DNA of 64,000 nucleotides from Butyricimonas synergistica DSM 23225 (GTDB lineage: Bacteria > Bacteroidota > Bacteroidia > Bacteroidales > Marinifilaceae). The notes below the pieces were generated by a model that saw only the letters and a program-made list of their open reading frames with translations, had not been told where the DNA came from and made no database searches. The DNA lies in contig NZ_KB903359.1 of assembly GCF_000379665.1 (NCBI RefSeq), forward strand, positions 1,765,340 to 1,829,339, given 5' to 3'. Positions 56,423-64,000 of the stretch are shown one piece after another. The first letter of the stretch is position 1. Each line of letters starts with the position of its first letter. Both the position numbers and the translations under genes were made by a program.

Positions 56423-57274
56423 ATGGAAAAAGCAGTATTAAATAATGGTATAGAGATGCCGATTCTGGGATTCGGCGTTTACCAGATCAGCGACGTGAAT
56501 GAATGCGAGCGCAGTGTTTTTGATGCCATACAGGCGGGCTACCGCCTGATCGACACGGCAGCAGCCTACGTGAATGAAGAAGCCGTCGGCAAGGCGGTCA
56601 AACGTAGCGGGGTACCCCGCGAGGAGCTCTTTATCACGACAAAACTATGGGTACAGGACGCGAGTTACGAGGGTGCAAAGGCTGCTTTCCAAAAATCCCT
56701 CGACCGCCTGGGAATGGATTATCTCGACTTGTACCTAATCCACCAGCCTTTTGGCGATTACTACGGGGCATGGCGTGCCATGGAAGAATTGTACGCGGCA
56801 GGAAAAATTAAGGCTATCGGGGTCTGCAATTTCTATCCGGACCGCCTGGTAGACTTGATTCTTCACAACAAAATTGTCCCCGCCGTCAACCAAATAGAAA
56901 CTCACGTATTCTTCCAGCGCACGAAAGACCAAGTATTGATGGATGAGTACGGGGTACGCATCGAGTCATGGGGACCCTTCGCGGAAGGACGCAACGATAT
57001 GTTCCGGAATCCCACGCTTGTTTCCATCGCCGCAAAACACAACAAGTCCGTGGCGCAAGTCATACTTCGCTGGCTGACACAAAGGGGCGTTGTCGCCATC
57101 CCGAAATCCGTGCACAAAGAAAGAATCATCGAGAATTTCCGGATTTTTGATTTCCAACTGGACGCGGCTGATGTAGAGGCAATAGCATCACTTGATATGA
57201 ATAAAAGTCTATTCCTCGACCATTATGACCCGGAAATTGCCAAATGGCTGGGAACGACGAAATTCGAGATTTAA
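56423..57274 (+). CDS. Aldo/keto reductase
   Basis: The product has 283 residues. The catalytic tetrad is visible: D and Y in [16 protein letters not shown] in [10 protein letters not shown] and H in [12 protein letters not shown]. The start [18 protein letters not shown] and the NADPH-binding end [19 protein letters not shown] are typical of 2,5-diketogluconate reductase-like (AKR5-type) enzymes. It reduces aldehydes or ketones with NADPH in the cytoplasm. A secreted flavodoxin follows after 32 bp; such pairs are common in Bacteroidota redox or quinone-response clusters. Confidence 0.92.
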   Translation: MEKAVLNNGIEMPILGFGVYQISDVNECERSVFDAIQAGYRLIDTAAAYVNEEAVGKAVKRSGVPREELFITTKLWVQDASYEGAKAAFQKSLDRLGMDYLDLYLIHQPFGDYYGAWRAMEELYAAGKIKAIGVCNFYPDRLVDLILHNKIVPAVNQIETHVFFQRTKDQVLMDEYGVRIESWGPFAEGRNDMFRNPTLVSIAAKHNKSVAQVILRWLTQRGVVAIPKSVHKERIIENFRIFDFQLDAADVEAIASLDMNKSLFLDHYDPEIAKWLGTTKFEI

Positions 57275-57306
57275 AAACAAAGTAACAAACATAATACCCT
57301 ATTAAA

Positions 57307-57870
57307 ATGACAACAAAGTATTTTTTTATAATCGCGACAATGATGATGACACTCAACATGAACGTAGAAGCACAGAAAACCACTAGCGGCAAAAAAGTTT
57401 TGGTCGCTTATTTTTCCCGGAGCGGGAACACAAAAGCCGTGGCAAACCACATCAAAGAATTGACAGGCGGTGATTTGTTTGAAATCGAGGTCGCCAAACC
57501 TTACCCGTCAGACTACCATACCTGCACGGAAGTCGCCAAGAAAGAAAAAGAAACAAACGCCCGACCGGAGTTAAAAACGAAGGTTAAAAACATGGAAGAA
57601 TACGATATAATATTCGTGGGATTCCCGAACTGGTGGGGGACAATGCCGATGCCGATCCTGACATTCCTCGAAAGTTATAAACTGGAAGGCAAAATCGTCA
57701 TTCCTTTCTGCACTCACGGCGGAGGAGGCGAGCAGAATTGCTTCAAAGATTTCGTGAAAAACACAAGCAAAGCTACAAACAAGAAAGGATTTCTTACTGG
57801 CGGCGGAATGGCAAGTTCAGCCCGTCCTCAAGTAGAGAAGTGGTTACGGGAAATCGACATCATTAAATAA
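57307..57870 (+). CDS. Flavodoxin with signal peptide
   Basis: The product has 187 residues. Residues 1-21 form a signal peptide ending MNVEAQ, unusual for a flavodoxin but common in Bacteroidota homologues. The FMN phosphate loop is VAYFSRSGNTKAVA; the ring-binding loops are GFPNWWGTMPMPILTFLES and CTHGGGGEQNCFKDF. It is probably a periplasmic FMN protein that carries electrons or reduces quinones. It is likely co-transcribed with the aldo/keto reductase. Confidence 0.88.
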   Translation: MTTKYFFIIATMMMTLNMNVEAQKTTSGKKVLVAYFSRSGNTKAVANHIKELTGGDLFEIEVAKPYPSDYHTCTEVAKKEKETNARPELKTKVKNMEEYDIIFVGFPNWWGTMPMPILTFLESYKLEGKIVIPFCTHGGGGEQNCFKDFVKNTSKATNKKGFLTGGGMASSARPQVEKWLREIDIIK

Positions 57871-57902
57871 GAGGAATCATACCCGTGTGCCGGAAGGAAG
57901 TT

Positions 57903-58664
57903 ATGAGCACCATGACAGAACGTACGCTAAAAATAGAAACGCTGAATCAATACAACAAGCTGATCGGGCAAAAAACATTACACCCGCTAATAAGTGTAAT
58001 TGATCCGTCCGGGACGCAACAATTCAAACGCCTCCCCGTCAGCGGCAATTTTTATGCGCTGTTTTTCAAACAAGTGGAATGCGGGGATTTCAGATACGGT
58101 CGGCGCAGCCATGACTTCCAATCCGGGACGCTGGTATTCAAAGCACCCGGAACACTTGTCGACATAGATGCCCTCCCGGGACACCCCGGTATCCTGTTTC
58201 ACCCGGACTTATTGAATAACACGCTACTCGCCTATAAAAAAGCAGAATATACCTTTTTCTCGTACCGGGAAAATGAATCCCTCCACCTGTCCGAACAAGA
58301 AAAACAGACCGTACTGGAATGCCTGGGAAACATCCGACAAGAGTTACAACGGGATATCGACAAGTTCAGCCTAAGGTTAACGACCATATATCTTGAATTG
58401 CTCCTGGATTATTGCCTGCGTTTTTACGAACGCCAATTCATTACCCGCGCTAACCTCAACACGGACACGCTAGAATTACTCGACCAATTCCTGGAAGAAT
58501 ATTTCCAATCAGGACAAGAACTCAAAACAGAATCGCGATCCATCAAGTACATTCATGAAAAAATGCCTCAATCACCCGCTTATCTAAACGACTTGACCCG
58601 GATCGAATCCGGGAAAACACTTCGTGAATATGTCTGCTTCAAAAGGAGCAATATCGCCAAATAG
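57903..58664 (+). pseudogene. AraC-type regulator truncated inside its DNA-binding domain
   Basis: About 253 residues from the ATG at 57903 (MSTMTERTLKIETLNQYNKL). It parallels the regulator at 48623-49507 through the sensor half (HPLISVID, then GTLVFKAPGTLVDID, FHPDLLNNTLLAYKKAEYTF) and the linker (LDYCLRFYERQFITRANLNT). It reaches only the first helix-turn-helix (YIHEKMPQSPAYLNDLTRIE), then ends REYVCFKRSNIAK. The second helix-turn-helix, present in the paralogue, is missing, and the DNA beyond belongs to the convergent DUF6266 gene. It is either dead or a DNA-binding-defective sensor. It lies 32 bp after the flavodoxin gene. Confidence 0.75.
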
Positions 58665-59315
58665 TCATAACACGAAATGCACGCTCCTCGAGTAAGCGGA
58701 ATCGTCCGCGGCACCGAAGAAACAATACGCGTGCAGGAACTCCTTCTCTCTCGCGAACGGCAACGAGAACGTGCCCGAGCCTTCGCTTCGCTTTCCCGTC
58801 ACGTCCTTCGCCCACTTGAACCCGAAGGTCAATGGCTCTCCATCTTTCTCCTCCCACAAAACGAGCACCATCAGGCGGTCATTCCCCCCTCGGGTGCGGC
58901 ATCCCCCTTCCGCCACCCACGTCACGCGGAACTGCCCATCACCCATCGCCTCCACCGCCATGCCATCAGGATTCAACAATTCCCCCTCCGTCAACACGAA
59001 TTGCCCGTAATCGCGCATCATCCCGTCATCATTCAAAATCCCCCTGTTCACGCTCGTGAAATAATTGTTCGCCATCTTCCCGTACTTCGCCCCCGCCAAT
59101 TTCCACACGGGTATTCCCAGTGTCCTTTTCACGTAAGGGTACAACCCGTTCATCAGCGAAAAAACGTTCATGGACTTTTCCTGTTTATCACTGCTTTTTT
59201 TCCGTTTTCCCGGCGACCTTCTCAGTATTATTTTCCCCATTCTATTATAAGCGAACACGCCGCGTCCCAACCTTCCGCTCATTCTTCCAAACAAACCATC
59301 TTTGACAACTGCCAT
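58665..59315 (-). CDS. DUF6266-family protein
   Basis: The product has 216 residues. The start MAVVKDGLFGRMSGRLGRG, then VFAYNRMGKIILRRSP, is the DUF6266 signature. There is no signal peptide or membrane segment. The C-terminal half contains DRLMVLVLWEEKDG and LPFAREKEFLHAYCFF, likely beta strands. The gene ends right beside the truncated AraC gene. It stands alone with its own -7 box and 11-bp repeats upstream. Function is unknown. Confidence 0.8.
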   Translation of the reverse strand: MAVVKDGLFGRMSGRLGRGVFAYNRMGKIILRRSPGKRKKSSDKQEKSMNVFSLMNGLYPYVKRTLGIPVWKLAGAKYGKMANNYFTSVNRGILNDDGMMRDYGQFVLTEGELLNPDGMAVEAMGDGQFRVTWVAEGGCRTRGGNDRLMVLVLWEEKDGEPLTFGFKWAKDVTGKRSEGSGTFSLPFAREKEFLHAYCFFGAADDSAYSRSVHFVL

Positions 59316-59407
59316 ATGATAATCTTTATTTACAATAGTTTAACTTCTATTCTTCTCCCTATCTTCCCGTAGTTTGACAGAGGTTCTAAGGTATATAAAT
59401 TTTTTTA

Positions 59408-59415
59408 CAAAACTA
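59408..59415 (-). promoter_or_regulatory. Candidate -7 box of the DUF6266 gene
   Basis: The minus strand reads TAGTTTTG, an exact TAnnTTTG match, about 93 bp before the DUF6266 start. The 11-bp direct repeats begin 24 bp further upstream. Confidence 0.4.
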
Positions 59416-59439
59416 CCATTATTCTATTTAAATAATATA

Positions 59440-59472
59440 ACAATAGAATAGCAATAGAATGACAATAGTATA
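59440..59472. repeat. Three tandem 11-bp direct repeats, operator-like
   Basis: The units are ACAATAGAATA, GCAATAGAATG and ACAATAGTATA, back to back. An inverted ATTCTATT half lies at 59421-59428. A period of one helical turn puts all units on one face of the DNA. Confidence 0.6.
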
Positions 59473-59691
59473 ACGCATTGATTAACATCGGTAAAGAGTA
59501 CCATCAAAATACTTGCAATAAAGGAGAAAACACGGCAAAGGCATGGGTATTTAAAATAAATTTCTTAATTTTAAAGCCGTGAAACAGGATGAAATGACAA
59601 AAGATATTTTTCAACTACGTAAAATGATTCTCAATAAAGAATTTTTTCCGTTTTTATGTTGAAAATATTTCATTTATTGCCCGAAATGATA

Positions 59692-59699
59692 TAAATTTG
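59692..59699 (+). promoter_or_regulatory. Candidate -7 box of the lysine fermentation operon
   Basis: TAAATTTG matches TAnnTTTG, about 58 bp before the first ATG at 59757. No -33 TTTG is seen at 19 bp. Confidence 0.42.
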
Positions 59700-59756
59700 A
59701 CAAATCAATGCGAATGTGTTAAATATTTAACTGAATCAATATAAAAATGCTTCCTT

Positions 59757-60401
59757 ATGAGTAAATTTATTTCTATCGAAGAGGCTATATCAAAAGTAAA
59801 AGATGGTATGACCATTATGGTAGGCGGATTCCTGGCGAACGGAACCCCTAACAAGATCGTGGACGCTTTGGCAAAATCAGGCGTGAAGAACCTCACATTG
59901 ATCTGCAACGACACGGCATTCCCGGACAGAGGTGTAGGTCAGTTGATCGCTAACAAGCAAGTAAAAAAACTTTTCGTGTCACACATCGGCACGAATCCTT
60001 GCACGAGTGAGCAAATGAATAGCGGAGAACTGGAAATCGAGTTCTGCCCGCAAGGTTCTTTAGCCGAACGCGTGCGTGCGGGCGGTTGCGGATTGGGCGG
60101 AATCCTGACTCAAACCGGAATGGGCACGATCGTTGCCGAGGGAAAACAAATCATCAACGTGGACGGTAAAGACTATTTGCTGGAAAAACCGTTAAGAGCT
60201 GACGTTGCTCTCGTGGGTGCAAGCCTTGGAGATAAAGCAGGGAACTTGGTTTACCGGGGGACATCACAAAATTTCAACCCGCTAATGGCTGCCGCAGCCG
60301 ACCTGGTGATCGCAGAAGTGAACGAACTCGTGGAAGTAGGCGAAATCGCTGCCGAGAACGTGAAGACACCGTCTATTATGGTAGACTATATCATTAAGTG
60401 A
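59757..60401 (+). CDS. atoD: CoA-transferase subunit A (butyryl-CoA/acetoacetate type)
   Basis: The product has 214 residues. The start is ISIEEAISKVKDGMTIMVGG, then FLANGTPNKIVDAL, with the oxoacid CoA-transferase alpha pattern FCPQGSLAERVRAGGCGLGG and KPLRADVALVGASLGDKAGN. It moves CoA between acyl acids; in lysine fermentation the pair AtoDA transfers CoA from butyryl-CoA to acetoacetate. The catalytic glutamate lies in the beta subunit, which is not in this window and may lie downstream. It is the first gene of the operon. Confidence 0.88.
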   Translation: MSKFISIEEAISKVKDGMTIMVGGFLANGTPNKIVDALAKSGVKNLTLICNDTAFPDRGVGQLIANKQVKKLFVSHIGTNPCTSEQMNSGELEIEFCPQGSLAERVRAGGCGLGGILTQTGMGTIVAEGKQIINVDGKDYLLEKPLRADVALVGASLGDKAGNLVYRGTSQNFNPLMAAAADLVIAEVNELVEVGEIAAENVKTPSIMVDYIIK

Positions 60402-60440
60402 TTTACGATTTACGATTGAAGAATAAAATTAAAAATTAAA
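60399..60440. repeat. ATTTACGATTTACGATT and AATTAAAAATTAAA intergenic element
   Basis: TGATTTACGATTTACGATTG (60399-60418) repeats ATTTACG twice and is followed by AAATTAAAAATTAAAAG. Related copies lie at 62764-62818 and 63940-63979. Confidence 0.6.
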
Positions 60441-60446
60441 AGCAAG

Positions 60447-60833
60447 ATGGAAAAATCAATGATACGTTTAAGGATGAGCGCGAAGGATGCTCATTATGGT
60501 GGGAATTTAGTAGACGGCGCACACATGGTACACTTGTTTGGTGACGTTGCCACGGAATTGTTAATCATGCACGACGGGGATGAAGGGCTGTTCGTTGCTT
60601 ACGACAATATCGAATTTCTTGCACCCGTTTACGCCGGGGACTATATCGAGGCAACCGGGGAGATCGTGAAAGTAGGGAACACTTCCCGCAAGATGGTTTT
60701 CGAAGCGAAGAAAGTGGTAGTTTCCAGACCGGACATCTCTCCTTCTGCCGCCGACGTGTTGGAAGAACCCATCGTGGTTTGCCGTGCCAGCGGGACTTGT
60801 GTTGTCAAAAAGGAAGACCAGAGAAAAAATTAA
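60447..60833 (+). CDS. kal: 3-aminobutyryl-CoA ammonia-lyase
   Basis: The product has 128 residues, normal for Kal. It is a hotdog-fold protein: [20 protein letters not shown], then [20 protein letters not shown] and [20 protein letters not shown]. It removes ammonia from L-3-aminobutyryl-CoA to give crotonyl-CoA, the step after Kce. Placement between atoD and kce confirms the call. Cytoplasmic. Confidence 0.92.
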   Translation: MEKSMIRLRMSAKDAHYGGNLVDGAHMVHLFGDVATELLIMHDGDEGLFVAYDNIEFLAPVYAGDYIEATGEIVKVGNTSRKMVFEAKKVVVSRPDISPSAADVLEEPIVVCRASGTCVVKKEDQRKN

Positions 60834-60845
60834 AAAATTATCATT

Positions 60846-61673
60846 ATGGAGAAATTAATTATCACAGCAGCCATTTGCGGGGCTGAAGTTACCAAAGAAC
60901 AAAACCCCGCCGTTCCTTATACAGTAGAAGAAATCGTGAGAGAAGCCAAATCTGCTGTAGATGCGGGTGCTGCCATTGTTCACCTTCACGTTCGTGAAGA
61001 TGATGGTACTCCGACCCAAAGCAAAGCTCGTTTCAAAGAGTGTCTTGACGCCATTTATAAAGTATGTCCCGATGTGATTATTATTCCCTCAACCGGAGGT
61101 GCCGTGGGTATGACCGCGGAAGAACGTCTGCAACCGACAGAGCTTTTCCCCGAGATGGCAACCCTCGATTGCGGTACTTGTAACTTCGGTGATGACGTGT
61201 TTGAAAACACCATGCCCATGATGAGAGATTTCGGCAAAAGAATGCTGGAAAACAACATCAAACCGGAATACGAGTGCTTTGAAATGGGACATCTTGATAC
61301 CATATTAAATATGGCCAGAAAAGGACAAGTTCCGGGGGTTCCCATGCAATTCAATTTCGTTCTTGGCGTTCCCGGATGTACTCCCGCCACGGTTCAAAAT
61401 CTTAGCTGGATGGTAAACGCCATTCCCGCAGGTTCCACATGGACCGCAACGGGTATCGGTCGCCATGCCTTCCCCCTTGCAGCCGCCGCTATCGTCATGG
61501 GCGGTAACGTGAGAGTAGGTTTTGAAGATAATCTTTATCTCGAAAGAGGCGTGCTGGCGAAGTCAAACGGAGAATTAGTTGAGAAAGTAGTCCGTCTGGC
61601 AAAAGAGCTGGGACGCGAAGTTGCAACTTCGGCTGAAGCAAGAGTAATTCTAGGATTAAAACCATTAAAATAA
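60846..61673 (+). CDS. kce: 3-keto-5-aminohexanoate cleavage enzyme
   Basis: The product has 275 residues. It is a BKACE-family TIM barrel with zinc ligands in IVHLHVRED (HxH) and a later glutamate/histidine region (YECFEMGHLDTILNM). Substrate residues are in PSTGGAVGMTAEERLQP. It condenses 3-keto-5-aminohexanoate with acetyl-CoA to give acetoacetate and 3-aminobutyryl-CoA. It lies 12 bp after kal and is followed by kdd, the previous enzyme of the pathway. Confidence 0.94.
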   Translation: MEKLIITAAICGAEVTKEQNPAVPYTVEEIVREAKSAVDAGAAIVHLHVREDDGTPTQSKARFKECLDAIYKVCPDVIIIPSTGGAVGMTAEERLQPTELFPEMATLDCGTCNFGDDVFENTMPMMRDFGKRMLENNIKPEYECFEMGHLDTILNMARKGQVPGVPMQFNFVLGVPGCTPATVQNLSWMVNAIPAGSTWTATGIGRHAFPLAAAAIVMGGNVRVGFEDNLYLERGVLAKSNGELVEKVVRLAKELGREVATSAEARVILGLKPLK

Positions 61674-61707
61674 CATCGATTTCTTAAATTTCTAAATCCA
61701 AAATATT

Positions 61708-62751
61708 ATGCAAAAGAAAGGAAACAAATACGGAACTCACCGTGTAATCGAACCGAAGGGCGTATTGCCACAACCCGCTAACAAGATTGACAACAACATG
61801 GACGAGATCTATGACAACGAGATCTTGATTGACGTTCAAACCTTGAATATCGACTCAGCCAGCTTTACCCAAATCGAGCAACAAGCCGGAGGCGACAAAG
61901 CTAAGATTGCCGAGATCATGATGGGTATCGTGGAAAAACAAGGTAAACACCGCAACCCGGTAACCGGATCAGGTGGTATGTTGTTAGGTACGGTTGAGAA
62001 AATCGGTGATGCACTGAAAGGCAAAATCGATTTGAAAGAAGGTGACAAAATCGCTACTTTGGTTTCTCTTTCTTTGACCCCGCTTCGTATCGACAAGATC
62101 AAAGATATCCGTCCGGACATCGACCAAGTGGACATCGACGGTAAGGCTATCCTTTTCGAGAGCGGTATCTACGCTAAGATCCCGGCCGACCTTCCGGAGA
62201 ACCTTGCCTTGTCCGCGTTGGACGTTGCCGGAGCTCCCGCACAAACAGCCAAACTTGTAAAACCGGGCGATACCGTATTGATCATCGGTGCAGGTGGAAA
62301 ATCCGGAATGTTGTGCTGCTACGAGGCTAAAAAACGTGCAGGCGTTACCGGTAAAGTAATCGGTTTGTGCCACAGCCAGAAGAGTACGGAACGTTTACAG
62401 AAACTTGGTTTCTGCGACTATGTATTCTCTGCCGATGCAACTCAACCTGTTCCGGTAATGGAAAAAATCTCTGAATTGACGAATGGTGAGATGTGTGACG
62501 TAACGATCAACAACGTGAACATCACTGACACGGAAATGACCTCTATCCTTTGCACAAAGAACACGGGTATCGTTTACTTCTTCTCTATGGCAACCAGCTT
62601 CACGAAAGCCGCTCTTGGCGCCGAAGGTGTAGGAAGCGACGTGACGATGATCGTGGGTAACGGTTACACGAAAGGTCATGCAGAGATCACTCTTCAAGAA
62701 CTGAGAGAATCAGAAGCCTTAAGAAAGATCTTTACAGAACTTTACGCTTAA
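61708..62751 (+). CDS. kdd: L-erythro-3,5-diaminohexanoate dehydrogenase (copy 1)
   Basis: The product has 347 residues. The start is GNKYGTHRVIEPKGVLPQPA. The Rossmann glycine motif is VLIIGAGGKSGMLCCYEAKK. The family-specific blocks are QTLNIDSASFTQI, NPVTGSGGMLLGTV and TNGEMCDVTINNVNITDTEM. It oxidatively deaminates 3,5-diaminohexanoate to 3-keto-5-aminohexanoate with NAD(P). A second full-length copy follows 95 bp later. Confidence 0.94.
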   Translation: MQKKGNKYGTHRVIEPKGVLPQPANKIDNNMDEIYDNEILIDVQTLNIDSASFTQIEQQAGGDKAKIAEIMMGIVEKQGKHRNPVTGSGGMLLGTVEKIGDALKGKIDLKEGDKIATLVSLSLTPLRIDKIKDIRPDIDQVDIDGKAILFESGIYAKIPADLPENLALSALDVAGAPAQTAKLVKPGDTVLIIGAGGKSGMLCCYEAKKRAGVTGKVIGLCHSQKSTERLQKLGFCDYVFSADATQPVPVMEKISELTNGEMCDVTINNVNITDTEMTSILCTKNTGIVYFFSMATSFTKAALGAEGVGSDVTMIVGNGYTKGHAEITLQELRESEALRKIFTELYA

Positions 62752-62763
62752 TTAATTTACGAC

Positions 62764-62818
62764 TTATGATTTACGATTTATGATTGCTTACACGGTAATT
62801 GTCAATCGTAAATCATAA
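62764..62818. repeat. Perfect 15-bp inverted repeat between the two kdd genes
   Basis: TTATGATTTACGATT (62764-62778) is exactly inverted at 62804-62818 with a 25-base spacer. It is built of the same ATTTACGATT words as the element at 60399. It would form a hairpin in the operon mRNA and may set the ratio of the two kdd copies. Confidence 0.75.
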
Positions 62819-62846
62819 ACTAAAATCTAAAATTTAAAATTATTCG

Positions 62847-63884
62847 ATGGACAAAGGTTGTAGATACGGTACACATAGGGTTATCACCCCGGAAGGAACA
62901 CTTCCCCAACCGGCACTGAAGCTGGATAACACGATGAGCATTTACGACAACGAGTTGTTGATAGACGTGCAAACACTGAATATTGACTCTGCCAGTTACA
63001 CGCAGATCAAGGGTGCTTGCGGCGGGGACGCGTCAAAAATGAAAGAGATGATTCTCTCGATCGTGGAGGAACGGGGCAAGATGCAAAATCCGGTGACCGG
63101 TTCGGGGGGTATGCTGATTGGTACGGTAAAAGAAATAGGTCCGGCATTCCCGGATAAATCATTGAAAGTGGGTGACAAGATCGCGACGCTGGTATCCCTT
63201 TCCCTGACACCTTTGAAAATCAATAAAATCAAGAATCTCGACCCCGTATCCGATCAGGTTGACGTGGATGCGCAAGCGATTCTTTTCGAAAGCGGCTTAT
63301 ATGCCGTACTGCCGGATGACATACCGGAGAAATTGGCATTGGCAGTGTTGGACGTGGCAGGAGCACCGGCTCAAGTGGCACGTCTGGTAAAAGAAGGTGA
63401 TACGGTTTGTATCATCGGGGGAGGCGGAAAGTCCGGAGTACTTTGCTGCTACCAGGCAATGAAAAACGTAGGACCTTACGGAAAGGTTATCGTGGTAGAA
63501 TACTCGGAAGAGAATGCCCGAAGGATAAAAGACATGAATCTCGCCACTCACGTGATTGTTGCCGACGCGACAAAAGTGATGGACGTGTACAAGAAAGTGA
63601 CCGCTATCGCGGGAGAAAGAGGTTGCGAGGTGACAATCAATAACGTGAATGTTCCCTCGACCGAAATGACCTCTATTCTAGTCACAAAAGGACAAGGATG
63701 TGTTTACTTCTTCTCTATGGCTACCAGCTTCACGAAAGCAGCACTGGGAGCCGAGGGAGTAGGAAAAGATATAAATTTAATCGTGGGAAACGGTTACGCG
63801 AAAGGACACGCGGAATTAACCCTGAATATTATTCGGGAATCTGCCGAGATCCGGGAGTTGTTTGAAAAATTGTATGTGAAATAA
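62847..63884 (+). CDS. kdd: L-erythro-3,5-diaminohexanoate dehydrogenase (copy 2)
   Basis: The product has 345 residues, a close paralogue of copy 1 along its whole length: CRYGTHRVITPEGTLPQPAL, QTLNIDSASYTQI, NPVTGSGGMLIGTV and VYFFSMATSFTKAALGAEGV. The Rossmann motif is VCIIGGGGKSGVLCCYQAMK, one GAGG to GGGG change from copy 1. The two differ most around the cofactor-ribose region (CHSQKSTERL versus EYSEENARRI). That suggests a possible NAD/NADP or partner split, but this is inference. No sign of decay. Confidence 0.92.
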   Translation: MDKGCRYGTHRVITPEGTLPQPALKLDNTMSIYDNELLIDVQTLNIDSASYTQIKGACGGDASKMKEMILSIVEERGKMQNPVTGSGGMLIGTVKEIGPAFPDKSLKVGDKIATLVSLSLTPLKINKIKNLDPVSDQVDVDAQAILFESGLYAVLPDDIPEKLALAVLDVAGAPAQVARLVKEGDTVCIIGGGGKSGVLCCYQAMKNVGPYGKVIVVEYSEENARRIKDMNLATHVIVADATKVMDVYKKVTAIAGERGCEVTINNVNVPSTEMTSILVTKGQGCVYFFSMATSFTKAALGAEGVGKDINLIVGNGYAKGHAELTLNIIRESAEIRELFEKLYVK

Positions 63885-63939
63885 ATTGATAACCTCTAAC
63901 AAATTTAATACTCAACAAAAAGGCGGATTTGCGCGAGGC

Positions 63940-63979
63940 AATCTAAAATCTAAAATTCAAAATCTAAAATCTAAAATAT
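63940..63979. repeat. Tandem AATCTAAA repeat before the next operon gene
   Basis: AATCTAAAATCTAAAATTCA then AAATCTAAAATCTAAAAT. It is the same AT-rich word family found in other gaps of this operon. Confidence 0.55.
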
Positions 63980-63987
63980 TACAAGTG

Positions 63988-64000
63988 ATGTCAGAAAGCA
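63988..64000 (+). CDS. Start of the next lysine-operon gene (cut by the window edge)
   Basis: ATG TCA GAA AGC begins an open frame (MSES) 103 bp after kdd copy 2. Only four residues are visible. In related operons the next genes are lysine aminomutases or the CoA-transferase beta subunit; nothing here allows a choice. Confidence 0.3.

Larger units (their letters stand above)
59316..59756. other. Divergent intergenic region between the DUF6266 gene and the lysine operon
   Basis: This 441-bp AT-rich gap holds no gene that I can support. It contains a minus-strand -7 box, three 11-bp direct repeats, and a plus-strand -7 box near the lysine operon, each listed separately. Confidence 0.6.

Noticed and set aside
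59440-59472. CRISPR-like array
   Set aside because: The three units are 11 bp and contiguous with no spacers; no cas genes are in the window.

Overview
The window looks like a chromosome segment of a gut Bacteroidota, probably of the Odoribacteraceae (Butyricimonas/Odoribacter type). The reasons are RagA/SusC-RagB/SusD pairs under FecI/FecR control, Bacteroidota-type -7 promoter boxes (TAnnTTTG), Gld-type ABC genes and a lysine-to-butyrate fermentation operon. The genus is inferred, not proven. No phage, insertion sequence, rRNA or CRISPR array was seen; the only RNA gene found is tRNA-Asn.

Region 1 (1-24988, minus strand). The left end is a decayed S9 peptidase. Next comes 'locus 1', read right to left: ECF sigma, FecR anti-sigma, SusC-like TonB transporter with an STN domain (broken by one in-frame TGA), SusD-like lipoprotein, DUF4843 lipoprotein, PKD-like lipoprotein, a zinc metallopeptidase with an intact metzincin site, a second metallopeptidase of the same family that has lost its zinc histidines, an ABC ATPase, an ABC permease fused to a GldG-like domain, two small secreted proteins (each with one in-frame TGA), a permease/M1-like fusion of 1120 residues, and intact paralogues of the two small proteins.

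Region 2 (25161-31720). tRNA-Asn with promoter and terminator, a broken histidine kinase remnant, then a four-gene operon dsrC - dsrM-like - dsrK-like - cysteine desulfurase, followed by glycine C-acetyltransferase (kbl). No dsrAB lies nearby. A sulfane-sulfur relay to a membrane reductase is the simplest reading.

Region 3 (31744-47955). 'Locus 2' repeats the locus 1 core in the same order: sigma (divergent), FecR, SusC, SusD, DUF4843, PKD-like, active metallopeptidase, inactive metallopeptidase. It ends in two secreted thioredoxin-fold proteins instead of ABC genes. The two loci define a repeated import/processing module whose constant feature is an active/dead metallopeptidase pair. There are no glycoside hydrolases, so the substrate is probably not a glycan; a peptide or protein is more likely (inference).

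Region 4 (47917-59315). MutY-like glycosylase, an AraC-type regulator, a tripartite RND efflux operon with a divergent AraC regulator, an aldo/keto reductase, a secreted flavodoxin, an AraC-type protein cut off inside its DNA-binding domain, and a DUF6266 protein.

Region 5 (59692-64000, plus). Lysine fermentation operon: CoA-transferase alpha subunit, kal, kce and two tandem kdd copies. It continues past the window edge.
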